NCBI RefSeq assembly: GCF_002954715.1
Contig: NZ_MSCP01000002.1
Coordinates: forward strand, 372,957-436,956
Length of the DNA: 64,000 bases
Direction of reading: 5' to 3'
DNA from: Aliivibrio sifiae
GTDB taxonomy: Bacteria > Pseudomonadota > Gammaproteobacteria > Enterobacterales > Vibrionaceae
Shown piece after piece: positions 34,721 through 43,858 of the stretch; within the stretch, counting starts at the first letter, position 1; the number at the start of each line of letters is the position of its first letter. Both the position numbers and the translations under genes were made by a program. The notes under the pieces are model-generated. The model made no database searches and had not been told where the DNA came from. It was given only the letters and a program-made list of their open reading frames with translations.

Positions 34721-35905
34721 TTACATTTCAAATAAGAAGTAATAACCATAACCAACCACAAAAGCAGGAACTGCTGAGTAGAAGGTCGCAACCATTGCCG
34801 CTTTTGGTGCTAGTGCAATCGCAGGGAAAAGTGCATCACCATCATTTGATATTGCATTTGAAAGCTGTGCAGACATTGGCATTGCTCCAGATAGATATAG
34901 GCTTGTGACTAAAATCTGAGGACCACAACCCGGTAATAAACCAATAGCTAAACCAATTAAGGGCATCCACATACCGTAACCTAAGAATACTGTGTGTAAA
35001 TCGATATCTGAAAAGTAGGTAGTCAGCTCAAAAATTAAGAAAGCCACAATCACCCAAGCTGAGACAAAGTTAGTATCTTGCGCGGCTTTTTGAATTGGAT
35101 GAGAAGTCACACATTTATTGTCTTCTGAAACCGTTGACTGATAGTCACTGATCTCTTTTGTTAATGACCATAACAACATACTACCAATCGCTAATACAGC
35201 ACCTATCCATTCAATCGTGTGATCAGGAACATGAAGCAATTGGTTAATATCAACTTGGAAAGAACCTAATACTGCAACGATAGTTGCAGGAACGAGTACC
35301 CATTTCCAAAATGCACCTTGTAGATTAATTGCTTTAACTTGTAAACAGGGTATGTCGCGTTTTGGTTCTATTATTTCTTGAGCTTCTGGTCGTAAAAAAT
35401 CATCTTCATGTAAGGCGTTTACGATGATGCCAGATACTGCACCGACAACCACACCTAACGCCATCACACCAAATCCGACTTTAGGTTGCGCTGCAATCAA
35501 TAAGAAAGCAGCATCACCCATAGTTGCTGTTAAAACAGCAACTACTGACCCAAACCCCACTTTACCGCTGATGTATTGCGTAGTCACTACTATTGCACCG
35601 CCACAACCAGGTAGAGCACCAAGTAAAGATGAAAACACTACTTGGTTAGTTCGAGATTTATTATAAAGTGCAGTAATACGGTTGGTTTTACCCATGATAT
35701 TTGATAGGTAGTGGTAAATCACTAAAGTAAAAGCAACATAAGTTGAAACGGCCCAAAATGCATCAGAAAGAGTAGTTACCGTAATTGTACGAGTTGTTTC
35801 CGCCGCGACTAACGCGAGTAATGTAATAGGCAATAATAGACGCTTGTGTTGCAGTGAGAACTGCGAAAACGAGAACGATTGTGAAAATAAATTAGTAGTT
35901 ATCAT
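34721..35905 (-). CDS. Putative metal-ion permease (arsenic-efflux/manganese transporter type)
   Basis: This is a 394-residue membrane protein with about ten helices and an internal duplication: GALPGCGGAIVVTTQYISG in the first half mirrors GLLPGCGPQILVTSLYLSG in the second. Each is followed by a Gly-Asp-Ala segment (TMGDAAFLLIA, SNDGDALFPAIA). This layout is annotated in databases as putative manganese transporter or arsenic efflux protein; the true ion is not known. Two tandem Fur-like boxes lie upstream, so expression is expected to follow iron (or manganese) status. No strong ribosome site precedes the ATG at 35905. Confidence 0.75.
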   Translation of the reverse strand: MITTNLFSQSFSFSQFSLQHKRLLLPITLLALVAAETTRTITVTTLSDAFWAVSTYVAFTLVIYHYLSNIMGKTNRITALYNKSRTNQVVFSSLLGALPGCGGAIVVTTQYISGKVGFGSVVAVLTATMGDAAFLLIAAQPKVGFGVMALGVVVGAVSGIIVNALHEDDFLRPEAQEIIEPKRDIPCLQVKAINLQGAFWKWVLVPATIVAVLGSFQVDINQLLHVPDHTIEWIGAVLAIGSMLLWSLTKEISDYQSTVSEDNKCVTSHPIQKAAQDTNFVSAWVIVAFLIFELTTYFSDIDLHTVFLGYGMWMPLIGLAIGLLPGCGPQILVTSLYLSGAMPMSAQLSNAISNDGDALFPAIALAPKAAMVATFYSAVPAFVVGYGYYFLFEM

Positions 35906-35921
35906 AATAATAAAGCCATTA

Positions 35922-35966
35922 GTAAATGCGAATTATTATCAGTATATGCAAATGAGAATTATTATC
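35922..35966. promoter_or_regulatory. Tandem Fur-like boxes upstream of the metal permease
   Basis: GTAAATGCGAATTATTATC (35922-35940) and GCAAATGAGAATTATTATC (35948-35966) match the 19-bp Fur consensus at 14 and 15 positions by my count. They are spaced 26 bp apart, 17-61 bp before the permease start. Confidence 0.65.
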
Positions 35967-36233
35967 AACTATCATTTTGATAGTTTTTACCGATGAATAA
36001 GTAATTAACAATCAGTAGAGCTGTTTTTATTAATTGCTAGAATAAAAGCCTGAATAGATATTTGATTATAGAGAATAGTTAATTAAAAGTACGTTAATGT
36101 TAAATAAAAGTTGTGATTGTGCGCTTGTTTGATGAGATCAAATGCTGCTGACTGGGTTTAATTTGCTACTATCAGCCAAATAGATTGAGTCAAAGAACTC
36201 AATACGCGGAAAAGAACAGTCATGAGGGAATAT

Positions 36234-37568
36234 ATGAAAGCAGTTGAAGCGAATTTTGATGGTCTTGTTGGGCCAACACATAACTACAGCGGTTTATCGG
36301 TAGGGAACATCGCCTCTAAAAATAATAAATCTGGCGCATCAAATCCAAAACAAGCAGTGAAGCAAGGTTTAGAAAAAATGAAAGCCTTGCATGATATGGG
36401 CTTTGTTCAAGGGGTATTAGCGCCACAAGAGCGCCCAGATATTCATACTCTACGTCGTTTGGGTTTTTCTGGATCAGACGGTGAAGTATTGCAAAAGTCT
36501 CATCAGTATTCACCTCAATTATTAGCGGCGTGCAGTTCTGCATCAAGTATGTGGACAGCCAATGCGGGCACTGTCTCTCCAAGTGCTGATACTGTTGATG
36601 GCAAAGTTCATTTTACACCAGCAAACCTCATTAATAAGTTTCACCGTTCAATTGAAGATGAAGTAACGGGTAATATTTTAAAAGCCACCTTTGCAGATGA
36701 AAAACATTTCGCTCATCACGAAGCTTTGCCTCACAGTGATTACTTTGGTGATGAAGGCGCAGCAAACCACACTCGTTTTTGTAATGACTATGGCGAGCAA
36801 GGGGTTGAGTTTTTTGTTTTTGGTAAGAGTGCCTTTAATGACCGTTATCCTGCTCCGAAAAAATACCCAGCACGTCAAACATTAGAAGCGAGTGAAGCAA
36901 TAGCAAGAACGCACGGTTTACGTGATAAATTCACTGTCTTTGCGCAACAAAATCCGGATGTTATTGACCAAGGTGTGTTCCATAATGATGTTATTGCTGT
37001 CGGTAACCGAAATACATTATTTTGCCATCAACACGCTTTTTTAAACCAAGAACAAGTGAAATCAGATCTAAGTGCTTCCTATGGTTTAGGTTTTAATGTT
37101 ATAGAGGTACCAACAGATAAAGTCTCTGTTCAAGATGCAGTAGAAACGTATTTGTTTAATAGCCAATTAATCACTAAGTCAGATGGTACAACCTTAATCA
37201 TTCTTCCACAGCATTGTCGTGAGAATCCAAGAGTATGGGCATACTTGAATGAACTAGTGGATCAAAACCGTGGAATTGATGAGTTACATACCTTTGATTT
37301 AAAACAGAGTATGCAAAATGGAGGGGGACCAGCTTGCCTCCGTTTACGCGTAGTATTAAATGAAGCAGAGCAAAAAGCAGTAAATCAACATACGTTAATG
37401 AATGATCAATTGTTTACAACACTTAATCTGTGGGCTGATAAGCATTATCGAGATCGTATTGAAGATAAGGATCTTGCTGATCCTCAATTGCTACTGGAGT
37501 CACGTGCTGCCTTAGATGAGCTAACACAAATTATGCACTTAGGATCAGTGTATCCTTTCCAAAGATAA
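36234..37568 (+). CDS. astB: AstB, N-succinylarginine dihydrolase
   Basis: AstB is the second enzyme of the arginine succinyltransferase pathway; it hydrolyses N2-succinylarginine to succinylornithine, ammonia and CO2. The 444-residue product matches the family along its length: [52 protein letters not shown], and a C-terminal [14 protein letters not shown] with the catalytic Cys. I start at 36234 with AGGGA 6-7 bp upstream; an earlier ATG at 36222 adds four residues. It stands alone here; astC, astA and astD are not in the window. Confidence 0.95.
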   Translation: MKAVEANFDGLVGPTHNYSGLSVGNIASKNNKSGASNPKQAVKQGLEKMKALHDMGFVQGVLAPQERPDIHTLRRLGFSGSDGEVLQKSHQYSPQLLAACSSASSMWTANAGTVSPSADTVDGKVHFTPANLINKFHRSIEDEVTGNILKATFADEKHFAHHEALPHSDYFGDEGAANHTRFCNDYGEQGVEFFVFGKSAFNDRYPAPKKYPARQTLEASEAIARTHGLRDKFTVFAQQNPDVIDQGVFHNDVIAVGNRNTLFCHQHAFLNQEQVKSDLSASYGLGFNVIEVPTDKVSVQDAVETYLFNSQLITKSDGTTLIILPQHCRENPRVWAYLNELVDQNRGIDELHTFDLKQSMQNGGGPACLRLRVVLNEAEQKAVNQHTLMNDQLFTTLNLWADKHYRDRIEDKDLADPQLLLESRAALDELTQIMHLGSVYPFQR

Positions 37569-37688
37569 ATCTCCGAAATAAGGCCTTAAAGTCGTTTCTT
37601 TCAAACTAAGCTAGTTAAGGCCCTTGTGTATATATAAAGGGGTTTACATTGTAAATCCCTGCTATAGCTTTATGTACGTGTGATTTAG

Positions 37689-38879
37689 CTAATTCGCTTG
37701 CACACTCATTAAGTCATCAATGAAGTAATTTAGAGCACGTTCTTCAATGGACCTGATTTTTTGTTGTTGTGCTTGAGTCAGCATGTGATACATACTGGCT
37801 GCGCCAAAATCACCAAAGATAATATTTGCCTCTTCATCAAATAAAGTGTTGTGCGCGTATAAGTCGCCATGACAGACTTGGTTATCATGAAGGTGTTCAA
37901 ATACGTTACGCATTTCTGCAACCATCTTATTGATGTGTCCTAATGATAAGCTAAACCCTTCAGGAAAAGTATCACGCGTACAGCTTTCTAAACTTGGTGG
38001 TAAACCTAAGTTTTTGTAATGTGGTGGGATCAAATTCATTATTAAGGCTAAGTAATTATCTTCATTTACTTGCGCTAAAGATTGCACCAAACTTGGATGA
38101 TTACCGACTTTTAAGCATGCTTGTAATTCATCTTCAGGGTAACCATCACTTGTCACTTCGCCCTTAAAGACTTTAACCGCAATCTCTTGTGGAAAATTAT
38201 TCTGCTCTTTATTCCAATGTGCTTTAGAAATTACGCCAGAAGCGCCTTGGCCTAATACGTTTTCTAAGGTGTAACTTGAAGACGCAATACTTGGGACTGA
38301 TTTTACTTTTAGATCAGATTTACAGAATGGATTACCTGCAAAGGCAAACCACGCCAGTTTTGGTAAGTTTAGCAATTGCTCTGGGCATTCAATTAATTGG
38401 TTTGCTGAAATACGTAACAACTCAAGATTGTGTAACTGAGATAAGTTAGCAGGTAGATCAGTTAAGTTGTTACCCGCTAATGCTAACTTTTGCATTAAAT
38501 GACAATTACCAAGAGTGTTAGGCAAAACGTCGATTTGGTTATCCGTCAAGATTAACCAACGCAACTTAGGTGGAAATGCGTTTTCAGGTACGCTCTTAAT
38601 CTGGTTTGCTTTAAAGCCAATCATTTCCAAATGTGGAAGTGTAGCTAAAACATCAGGAAAAACAGTAAATGGGTTATTCGAAGCAAAGAAGATTCTTAGC
38701 TTGGTTAACTGGATAATTTCTTCTGGTAGCGTAGTTAATTGGTTATTCGATAAATCTAAGATCTCTAAAGAATCAGCCAAAGATAAAATTTCTAATGGAA
38801 ATTCGGTTAGGTTTTCACTTAATTGAAGTCGAGTGATGCCTTGTAATTCACCTGATTTTAACTGCGCTAATGTATGCAA
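37689..38879 (-). CDS. Leucine-rich-repeat protein with C-terminal protein-kinase-like domain
   Basis: This 396-residue fusion has seven or eight leucine-rich repeats (about 15-185; units such as LEILDLSNNQLTTLPEEI) followed by a compact eukaryote-like kinase domain (about 200-396). Kinase hallmarks: Gly loop GQGASGV 210-216 after LENVL, Lys236 in IAVKVF, a candidate helix-C Glu251, catalytic HGDLYAHN from 337 (Asp339, Asn344) and DFG 357-359. HGD instead of HRD is seen in small-molecule and atypical kinases. The C-lobe is short, ending about 35 residues after DFG. Substrate unknown. It is monocistronic, convergent with astB. No signal peptide, so probably cytosolic. Confidence 0.88.
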   Translation of the reverse strand: MHTLAQLKSGELQGITRLQLSENLTEFPLEILSLADSLEILDLSNNQLTTLPEEIIQLTKLRIFFASNNPFTVFPDVLATLPHLEMIGFKANQIKSVPENAFPPKLRWLILTDNQIDVLPNTLGNCHLMQKLALAGNNLTDLPANLSQLHNLELLRISANQLIECPEQLLNLPKLAWFAFAGNPFCKSDLKVKSVPSIASSSYTLENVLGQGASGVISKAHWNKEQNNFPQEIAVKVFKGEVTSDGYPEDELQACLKVGNHPSLVQSLAQVNEDNYLALIMNLIPPHYKNLGLPPSLESCTRDTFPEGFSLSLGHINKMVAEMRNVFEHLHDNQVCHGDLYAHNTLFDEEANIIFGDFGAASMYHMLTQAQQQKIRSIEERALNYFIDDLMSVQAN

Positions 38880-39117
38880 ACTAATTTACCTATTGTCGTT
38901 TATATATGAGGCTTATTGGAAAGTGTCATTTGAAATGAACAGTCTCAAAATTTAGCGCTGATTGTACGGTGTTTAATACTATAAATCTAATATAACGAGT
39001 TGGTTATAACCTATATAACTTAGGAGTCATTGGCTCACAACTTGGCATCGTGTATCGTCACTTTGTAGTGGTAAAAATATTTATAATTGATGTGGAGTAA
39101 ATGGTGTACTTCAAATA

Positions 39118-39336
39118 ATGTGGGGAAGTACGAGAGATATTTGGAATAGAAAAGCAGCCATAGCGTTAGGATCATTCACTTCGTACTCAACAGCAATAGC
39201 TGAAGAAAGTCATGATGACGTGCAAGATATACCAGCTCTTCTGGCGGTATATATACTCATTTCTCTGATGGTGATCATCGAATTGAAATTAGCTACCAAT
39301 TTTAATGATAATTCTAATTATTATAGTTTAACTTAA
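39118..39336 (+). CDS. Possible small membrane protein
   Basis: A 72-residue ORF with an N-terminal Ala/Ser-rich, signal-like stretch (AAIALGSFTSYSTAIAEE) and one predicted helix (ALLAVYILISLMVIIEL). The ribosome site is weak (GGTG at 11 bp) and I recognise no relative. It may be a real secreted or membrane peptide or chance; nothing else occupies this stretch. Confidence 0.35.
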   Translation: MWGSTRDIWNRKAAIALGSFTSYSTAIAEESHDDVQDIPALLAVYILISLMVIIELKLATNFNDNSNYYSLT

Positions 39337-39620
39337 AATGACTTACTGTATTGGTAAGAGCTTAAATTAAATATCTTTGATTATTCAGTTTATCTGAATA
39401 GTTAATTCATAAAAAACACCATTATAAAACAATCACCAGATGAATATAATAACTTAAAACTACAAGGTAAATGATATTGGTAATGTAGATTTATCGATAT
39501 GATGTTTAATATTTTTATATTTACTATTAGATATAAAAATCTATAGCGCATATGGTATTAATTATTATCAACAACAACTTGTATCTTTAAACTAAAGACT
39601 AAGAAACTTAAAGGAAGGAA
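39337..39620. other. AT-rich intergenic stretch
   Basis: About 280 bases rich in A and T with no ORF, hairpin or repeat that I can support; it presumably holds the promoter of the small membrane protein gene at 39621. Confidence 0.4.
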
Positions 39621-39872
39621 ATGTTACCCACAAAAAAATCGTATTCAATCGCATTAGTACTGACACTATGGCTTGGTCCTATTGGGCTTGCCTATTCATC
39701 AATTGAATTATCAATAATTTTAACGCTCCTTTCGCTTGCCTTTTTACCCAAAATTATTGTACTTGTATTTTGTTGGTTCGGATCTACTTTATTGAGCTTC
39801 CATTATGTTGGTAAATATAATTATAAAATAGAAAGAGAGTTAGAAAGTATTGAATTTAGTAATGATTTATAA
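39621..39872 (+). CDS. Small two-helix membrane protein
   Basis: This 83-residue protein has a strong ribosome site (AAGGAAGG) just before the ATG. Two hydrophobic segments (about 8-28 and 30-62) and a charged C-terminus (KIERELESIEFSNDL) suggest an inner-membrane peptide similar in style to superinfection-immunity/TM2-like small proteins (LWLGPIGLAY), though I cannot assign a family. A hairpin follows about 35 bp after the stop. Confidence 0.65.
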   Translation: MLPTKKSYSIALVLTLWLGPIGLAYSSIELSIILTLLSLAFLPKIIVLVFCWFGSTLLSFHYVGKYNYKIERELESIEFSNDL

Positions 39873-39905
39873 TTACAGTTGAAATCAATACTATTTGCCA
39901 AGCTC

Positions 39906-39942
39906 ATGCTCGTTTTTAATCATAATGTATTAAAACGAGCAT
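39906..39942 (+). terminator. Terminator-like hairpin
   Basis: Arms ATGCTCGTTTTTA and TTAAAACGAGCAT (one mismatch) with an 11-base loop; the following sequence has only interrupted Ts. Confidence 0.6.
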
Positions 39943-40106
39943 TCTTATTTGTATTGATGAGAGTGAGTAGTGTGATTTCAGTTAATAATTATCATTCTAA
40001 TAACTTATTGCTTCAGCCATTGATATAATAGTTTTTGTCTTTGTTACTCTTGTTATCCTTTCTCTTCTTTTTATTTCTTAAATAGGTATATCACTCTGGT
40101 CATACC

Positions 40107-40122
40107 TGTTCGTTTGCTTGTT
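40107..40122. promoter_or_regulatory. GlpR-like operator 1 of glpF
   Basis: TGTTCGTTTGCTTGTT resembles the TGTTCGTTCGCTCATT site upstream of glpD (43821-43836). Confidence 0.4.
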
Positions 40123-40167
40123 TTATGCTCCAGATCTTCTTTTTGATATTCTAACACGCATTTTCTG

Positions 40168-40183
40168 TGCTCGAATGCTCATT
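40168..40183. promoter_or_regulatory. GlpR-like operator 2 of glpF
   Basis: TGCTCGAATGCTCATT shares the same pattern, TGYTCGWWYGCTYRTT, with the other glp sites. Confidence 0.4.
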
Positions 40184-40293
40184 TTGACTTTGATGACATA
40201 TCAATTATTAATAAAAGGAGTACATTTCTGGCTGCTTAACGTGAATGCTGTAAACCTACTTTAATAATAAATAACGAAACAAAGGAATGAATC

Positions 40294-41148
40294 ATGGCGA
40301 ATAATGAACAACATACATTACTTGGACAATGCATCGCTGAATTTATCGGTGCTGGTTTATTAATCTTTTTTGGCGTCGGCTGTGTTGCCGCTTTAGTATT
40401 AACTGGCGCAGAGTTTGGTCAGTGGGAAGTTAGTATTATATGGGGCATAGGTGTTGCGATTGCCATCTATTGTACTGCGGGCGTTTCTGGAGCGCATTTA
40501 AATCCTGCTGTAACCATTGCATTAGCGGCGTTTCATGGATTTGATAAAGCAAAAATAATTCCTTATATCATTGCTCAAGTGTTAGGTGCTTTCTGCTCCG
40601 CGGCATTGGTTTATGCTTTATACAGCAATTTATTTTCTGATTATGAAATTGCAAATGGTTTCTTACGTAGCAGTAAAGAAGCACTATCTACAGCCGGTAT
40701 CTTTTCAACTTATCCACATCCTTCTTTATCGATACTAGGCGCATTTGCGGTTGAATTTGTCATTACTGCGGTTCTTATGTTTGGAATTCTTGCTTTAGGT
40801 GATGAGCATAATGGTGCAGCCCGCGGTGCAATGAATCCACTTCTTATTGGTTTACTCATTGCCGTTATTGGTGGTTCTCTTGGTCCTCTAACTGGTTTTG
40901 CAATGAACCCTGCTCGTGATTTTGGTCCAAAACTATTTGCTTACTTAGCGGGGTGGGATTATGCATTAACGGGGGCAAAAGAAATTCCTTACTTTATCGT
41001 TCCAATTTTAGCGCCAATTGCTGGTGCATGTTTCGGTGGTTGGGCGTATCCAAAAATGATTGGTGCTTATTTACCAAAAGCAGGCCATGGTTGTACAATT
41101 CCAAATCAGTGTGATGTGGAAGAAGACACTAAAACTGCTGAAGTTTAA
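40294..41148 (+). CDS. glpF: GlpF, glycerol facilitator (aquaglyceroporin)
   Basis: This inner-membrane MIP channel lets glycerol enter the cell by diffusion. At 284 residues with six helices and two half-helices, it carries both NPA motifs (SGAHLNPAVTIA and GFAMNPARDFGP); the Asp after the second NPAR is the glycerol-channel marker. glpK follows 55 bp downstream on the same strand, so uptake and phosphorylation are co-expressed. GlpR-like sites upstream suggest induction by glycerol-3-phosphate. Confidence 0.95.
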   Translation: MANNEQHTLLGQCIAEFIGAGLLIFFGVGCVAALVLTGAEFGQWEVSIIWGIGVAIAIYCTAGVSGAHLNPAVTIALAAFHGFDKAKIIPYIIAQVLGAFCSAALVYALYSNLFSDYEIANGFLRSSKEALSTAGIFSTYPHPSLSILGAFAVEFVITAVLMFGILALGDEHNGAARGAMNPLLIGLLIAVIGGSLGPLTGFAMNPARDFGPKLFAYLAGWDYALTGAKEIPYFIVPILAPIAGACFGGWAYPKMIGAYLPKAGHGCTIPNQCDVEEDTKTAEV

Positions 41149-41203
41149 TATAATAAAATAACAATTATCTCCCTACGAATTTTACACACAAAAGGACTCC
41201 ATC

Positions 41204-42718
41204 ATGACTGAGCAAAAATACATTGTTGCACTTGACCAAGGAACTACTAGCTCTCGTGCCGTCATTCTTGACCACGATGCCAATATTGTCAGTGTTTCTC
41301 AGCGTGAATTTACTCAGATTTATCCTCAAGCAGGATGGGTTGAGCATGATCCACTCGAAATCTATGCAACACAAAGTTCGACGTTAGTTGAAACCTTAGC
41401 GAAAGCGGGGATTCGCAGTGATCAAATTGCTGCGATTGGTATTACTAACCAACGTGAAACGACGATTGTTTGGAATAAAGAAACGGGTAAACCAGTCTAT
41501 AACGCCATTGTTTGGCAATGTCGTCGTACTGCAGATACGTGTGAAAAACTGAAAGAAGCAGGTCTTGAAGAATACATTCGTGAAAATACAGGTTTAGTTG
41601 TTGACCCATATTTCTCAGGTACAAAAATTAAATGGATTCTTGATAACGTTGAAGGCGCTCGTGAAGACGCAGAGGCGGGTAAATTATTGTTTGGTACCGT
41701 TGATACATGGCTTGTTTGGAAAATGACGCAAGGACGTGTTCACGTTACAGATTACACCAATGCTTCTCGTACCATGGTATTTAATATCAATACACTGCAA
41801 TGGGATGAAAAACTGCTGAAAGAGTTAGATATTCCACTTTCAATGATGCCTCAAGTTAAATCATCATCAGAAGTGTATGGCGAAACAAACATTGGTGGTA
41901 AAGGCGGTACGCGTATTCCAATTGCAGGTATTGCAGGGGATCAACAAGCCGCACTTTATGGTCAAATGTGTGTAGAGCAAGGTCAAGCGAAAAATACGTA
42001 CGGCACGGGCTGTTTCTTGCTGATGAATACAGGCAAAGAGAAAGTAACGTCTCGCAATGGTCTATTAACGACACTAGCATGTGGTCCACGTGGTGAAGCG
42101 TCTTATGCACTTGAAGGTGCGGTATTCATGGGAGGAGCATCGATTCAGTGGTTACGTGATGAAATGAAATTACTGGCAGATGCAAAAGACTCAGAATACT
42201 TTGCAACTAAAGTGGATTCATCAAATGGCGTGTATGTCGTTCCAGCCTTTACTGGCCTTGGTGCTCCATATTGGGATGCATATGCTCGTGGTACGATTGT
42301 GGGTCTAACGCGTGGTTGTGGTTCTAACCATATTATTCGTGCAACGCTAGAGAGTATTGCTTATCAAACACGTGATGTTATTGATGCGATGCAAGCAGAC
42401 TCAGGTATTAAGTTATCAGCACTCCGTGTTGATGGTGGTGCGGTTGCCAATAACTTCTTAATGCAGTTCCAATCGGATGTATTAGATGTTGCAGTTCACC
42501 GTCCAAAAGTAACCGAAGTGACTGCTTTGGGTGCTGCTTACCTTGCTGGTTTAGCCGTTGGATTCTGGGGTGGCCTTGATGAACTGGCTGGTAAAGCCGT
42601 AATTGATCGTTCGTTTGAACCTCACCATGATGAAGATAAACGTAATCAACGTTACCGTGGTTGGAAACGCGCAGTAAAATGTGCTCAATCATGGGCAGAG
42701 CTACACGACGAAGAGTAA
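41204..42718 (+). CDS. glpK: GlpK, glycerol kinase
   Basis: GlpK phosphorylates glycerol to sn-glycerol-3-phosphate, trapping it in the cell. The 504-residue FGGY kinase shows the N-terminal [13 protein letters not shown] phosphate loop, [24 protein letters not shown], the DQQAALYGQ block and the C-terminal [16 protein letters not shown]. Length matches the E. coli enzyme. The ribosome site AAGGA precedes the ATG, and a terminator follows the stop. Confidence 0.97.
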   Translation: MTEQKYIVALDQGTTSSRAVILDHDANIVSVSQREFTQIYPQAGWVEHDPLEIYATQSSTLVETLAKAGIRSDQIAAIGITNQRETTIVWNKETGKPVYNAIVWQCRRTADTCEKLKEAGLEEYIRENTGLVVDPYFSGTKIKWILDNVEGAREDAEAGKLLFGTVDTWLVWKMTQGRVHVTDYTNASRTMVFNINTLQWDEKLLKELDIPLSMMPQVKSSSEVYGETNIGGKGGTRIPIAGIAGDQQAALYGQMCVEQGQAKNTYGTGCFLLMNTGKEKVTSRNGLLTTLACGPRGEASYALEGAVFMGGASIQWLRDEMKLLADAKDSEYFATKVDSSNGVYVVPAFTGLGAPYWDAYARGTIVGLTRGCGSNHIIRATLESIAYQTRDVIDAMQADSGIKLSALRVDGGAVANNFLMQFQSDVLDVAVHRPKVTEVTALGAAYLAGLAVGFWGGLDELAGKAVIDRSFEPHHDEDKRNQRYRGWKRAVKCAQSWAELHDEE

Positions 42719-42746
42719 TTAATCTAATTTGATGATTAATTAAACG

Positions 42747-42780
42747 AAAAGGAGTGCATTTTATGTGCTCCTTTTTCTTT
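42747..42780 (+). terminator. Terminator after glpFK
   Basis: Stem AAAAGGAG/CTCCTTTT with a TTTTTC tail between glpK and glpR. Confidence 0.7.
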
Positions 42781-42791
42781 TCCGAACTTTG

Positions 42792-42807
42792 TTTGATATA
42801 TATCACG
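42792..42807. promoter_or_regulatory. CRP-like site upstream of glpR
   Basis: TTTGA-TATATA-TCACG matches the CRP core TGTGA-N6-TCACA at eight of ten positions, about 100 bp before the glpR start. Confidence 0.4.
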
Positions 42808-42908
42808 CATATTTACGTCAAAAATTTCATTCCTTATATTTTCTTTAGTACACTGATTTGAGTTGAAAAATATAAGTCATTGATTGATCGAAATTAGGGG
42901 AGTAATTC

Positions 42909-43676
42909 GTGAAGCAATTATCAAGACACCAAGAAATCGTAAACCTTGTGCAACAACATGGATATGTCAGCACTGAAGATTTAGTGGAGCAATTCAAAGT
43001 CAGTCCACAAACCATTCGTCGTGATTTAAACGAACTTGCTGATGAAAATAAGATCCGCCGTCATCACGGTGGTGCAACCATTCCTCTTAGCTCTGTAAAT
43101 ACGGCTTATACTACGCGTAAAGTGATGCAGTTGAATGAGAAAGATACTATAGCAGAAGCACTTGCAAAGCATATTCCAGACGGTGCTACGCTATTTATCG
43201 ATATTGGTACAACGCCAGAGTCAGTCGCAAAAGCATTGGTGAAGAATCATAAAGACTTACGTGTGGTTACTAATAATATCAATGTAGCTATGATCTTAAT
43301 GGCTAATCCAGACTTTAAAGTTATCCTCGCGGGTGGTGAAGTTCGTAATCGTGATGGTGGTATTGTGGGCGAAGCAACCCTCGATTTCATTAAGCAATTC
43401 CGTTTAGATTTTGGTATTTTAGGGATCAGTGGTATTGATTATGATGGCTCACTATTGGATTTTGATTACCACGAAGTTCGTGTGAAAAAAGCGATCATTG
43501 AGAACAGTCGCAGCGTGTATCTTGCCGTTGATCATACTAAATTTGGTCGTAATGCGATGGTGAACTTAGGCAGTATCACAGAGCTGCACATGATCATTAC
43601 CGATCAAGAACCACCAGAAGAGATTGTAACTATCTTAAAAGATAATGAGATCCCTTATGAAGTAATTTCAAAGTAG
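42909..43676 (+). CDS. glpR: GlpR, DeoR-family glycerol-3-phosphate regulon repressor
   Basis: This 255-residue repressor has an N-terminal DeoR winged helix (RHQEIVNLVQQHGYVSTEDLVEQFKVSPQTIRRDLNEL) and a phosphosugar-binding sensor domain (ATLFIDIGTTPESVAKAL, GGEVRNRDGGIVGEATLDF). It should repress glpFK, glpD and glpABC until glycerol-3-phosphate binds. It sits between glpK and glpD with its own terminator, so the three units are separately transcribed. Confidence 0.95.
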   Translation: MKQLSRHQEIVNLVQQHGYVSTEDLVEQFKVSPQTIRRDLNELADENKIRRHHGGATIPLSSVNTAYTTRKVMQLNEKDTIAEALAKHIPDGATLFIDIGTTPESVAKALVKNHKDLRVVTNNINVAMILMANPDFKVILAGGEVRNRDGGIVGEATLDFIKQFRLDFGILGISGIDYDGSLLDFDYHEVRVKKAIIENSRSVYLAVDHTKFGRNAMVNLGSITELHMIITDQEPPEEIVTILKDNEIPYEVISK

Positions 43677-43694
43677 CCCTCATTTCTAATAAAT

Positions 43695-43733
43695 AAAAAA
43701 TCCCTGTTCTTGATTAAGATCAGGGATTTTTTT
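43695..43733 (+). terminator. Terminator after glpR
   Basis: Stem AAAAATCCCTG/CAGGGATTTTT with a T run. Confidence 0.85.
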
Positions 43734-43750
43734 GTATCTCCATCACACTA

Positions 43751-43770
43751 AATGTTCGAAATCGAAAATA
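43751..43770. promoter_or_regulatory. GlpR-like operator 1 of glpD
   Basis: AATGTTCGAAATCGAAAATA closely follows the E. coli GlpR consensus WATGTTCGWTAWCGAACATW in its left half and centre. Confidence 0.6.
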
Positions 43771-43818
43771 TAAAGTGACTCAAAACGAAAGTTAAGCTAT
43801 CGTGTTTTTATCGTAATT

Positions 43819-43838
43819 AATGTTCGTTCGCTCATTAT
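43819..43838. promoter_or_regulatory. GlpR-like operator 2 of glpD
   Basis: AATGTTCGTTCGCTCATTAT, 68 bp downstream of the first site and about 20 bp before the glpD start. Confidence 0.5.
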
Positions 43839-43858
43839 GAGTCTTTGAGGTCACAACT

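Larger units (their letters stand above)
39873..40293. promoter_or_regulatory. glpF upstream region with terminator and GlpR-like sites
   Basis: A 421-bp gap before glpF. The first part has a terminator-like hairpin (39906-39942) for the small membrane gene. The second part holds two copies of a GlpR-like motif and the glpF promoter; the ribosome site is AAAGGA before the glpF ATG. No ORF is convincing. Confidence 0.55.

Noticed and set aside
36128-36142. TTTGAT-GAG-ATCAAA inverted repeat upstream of astB as a CRP or FNR site
   Set aside because: The spacing does not fit (3-bp centre; CRP would need N6 and FNR N4 between its half sites), so I leave it unassigned.
37580-37624. AAGGCCTTAA...TTAAGGCC pairing between astB and the LRR-kinase gene as a terminator
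   Set aside because: The loop is about 25 bases and no T run follows; too weak to list.
42408-42806. 132-codon minus-strand ORF over the glpK 3' end
   Set aside because: His/Leu-rich antisense shadow of glpK that runs through its terminator.
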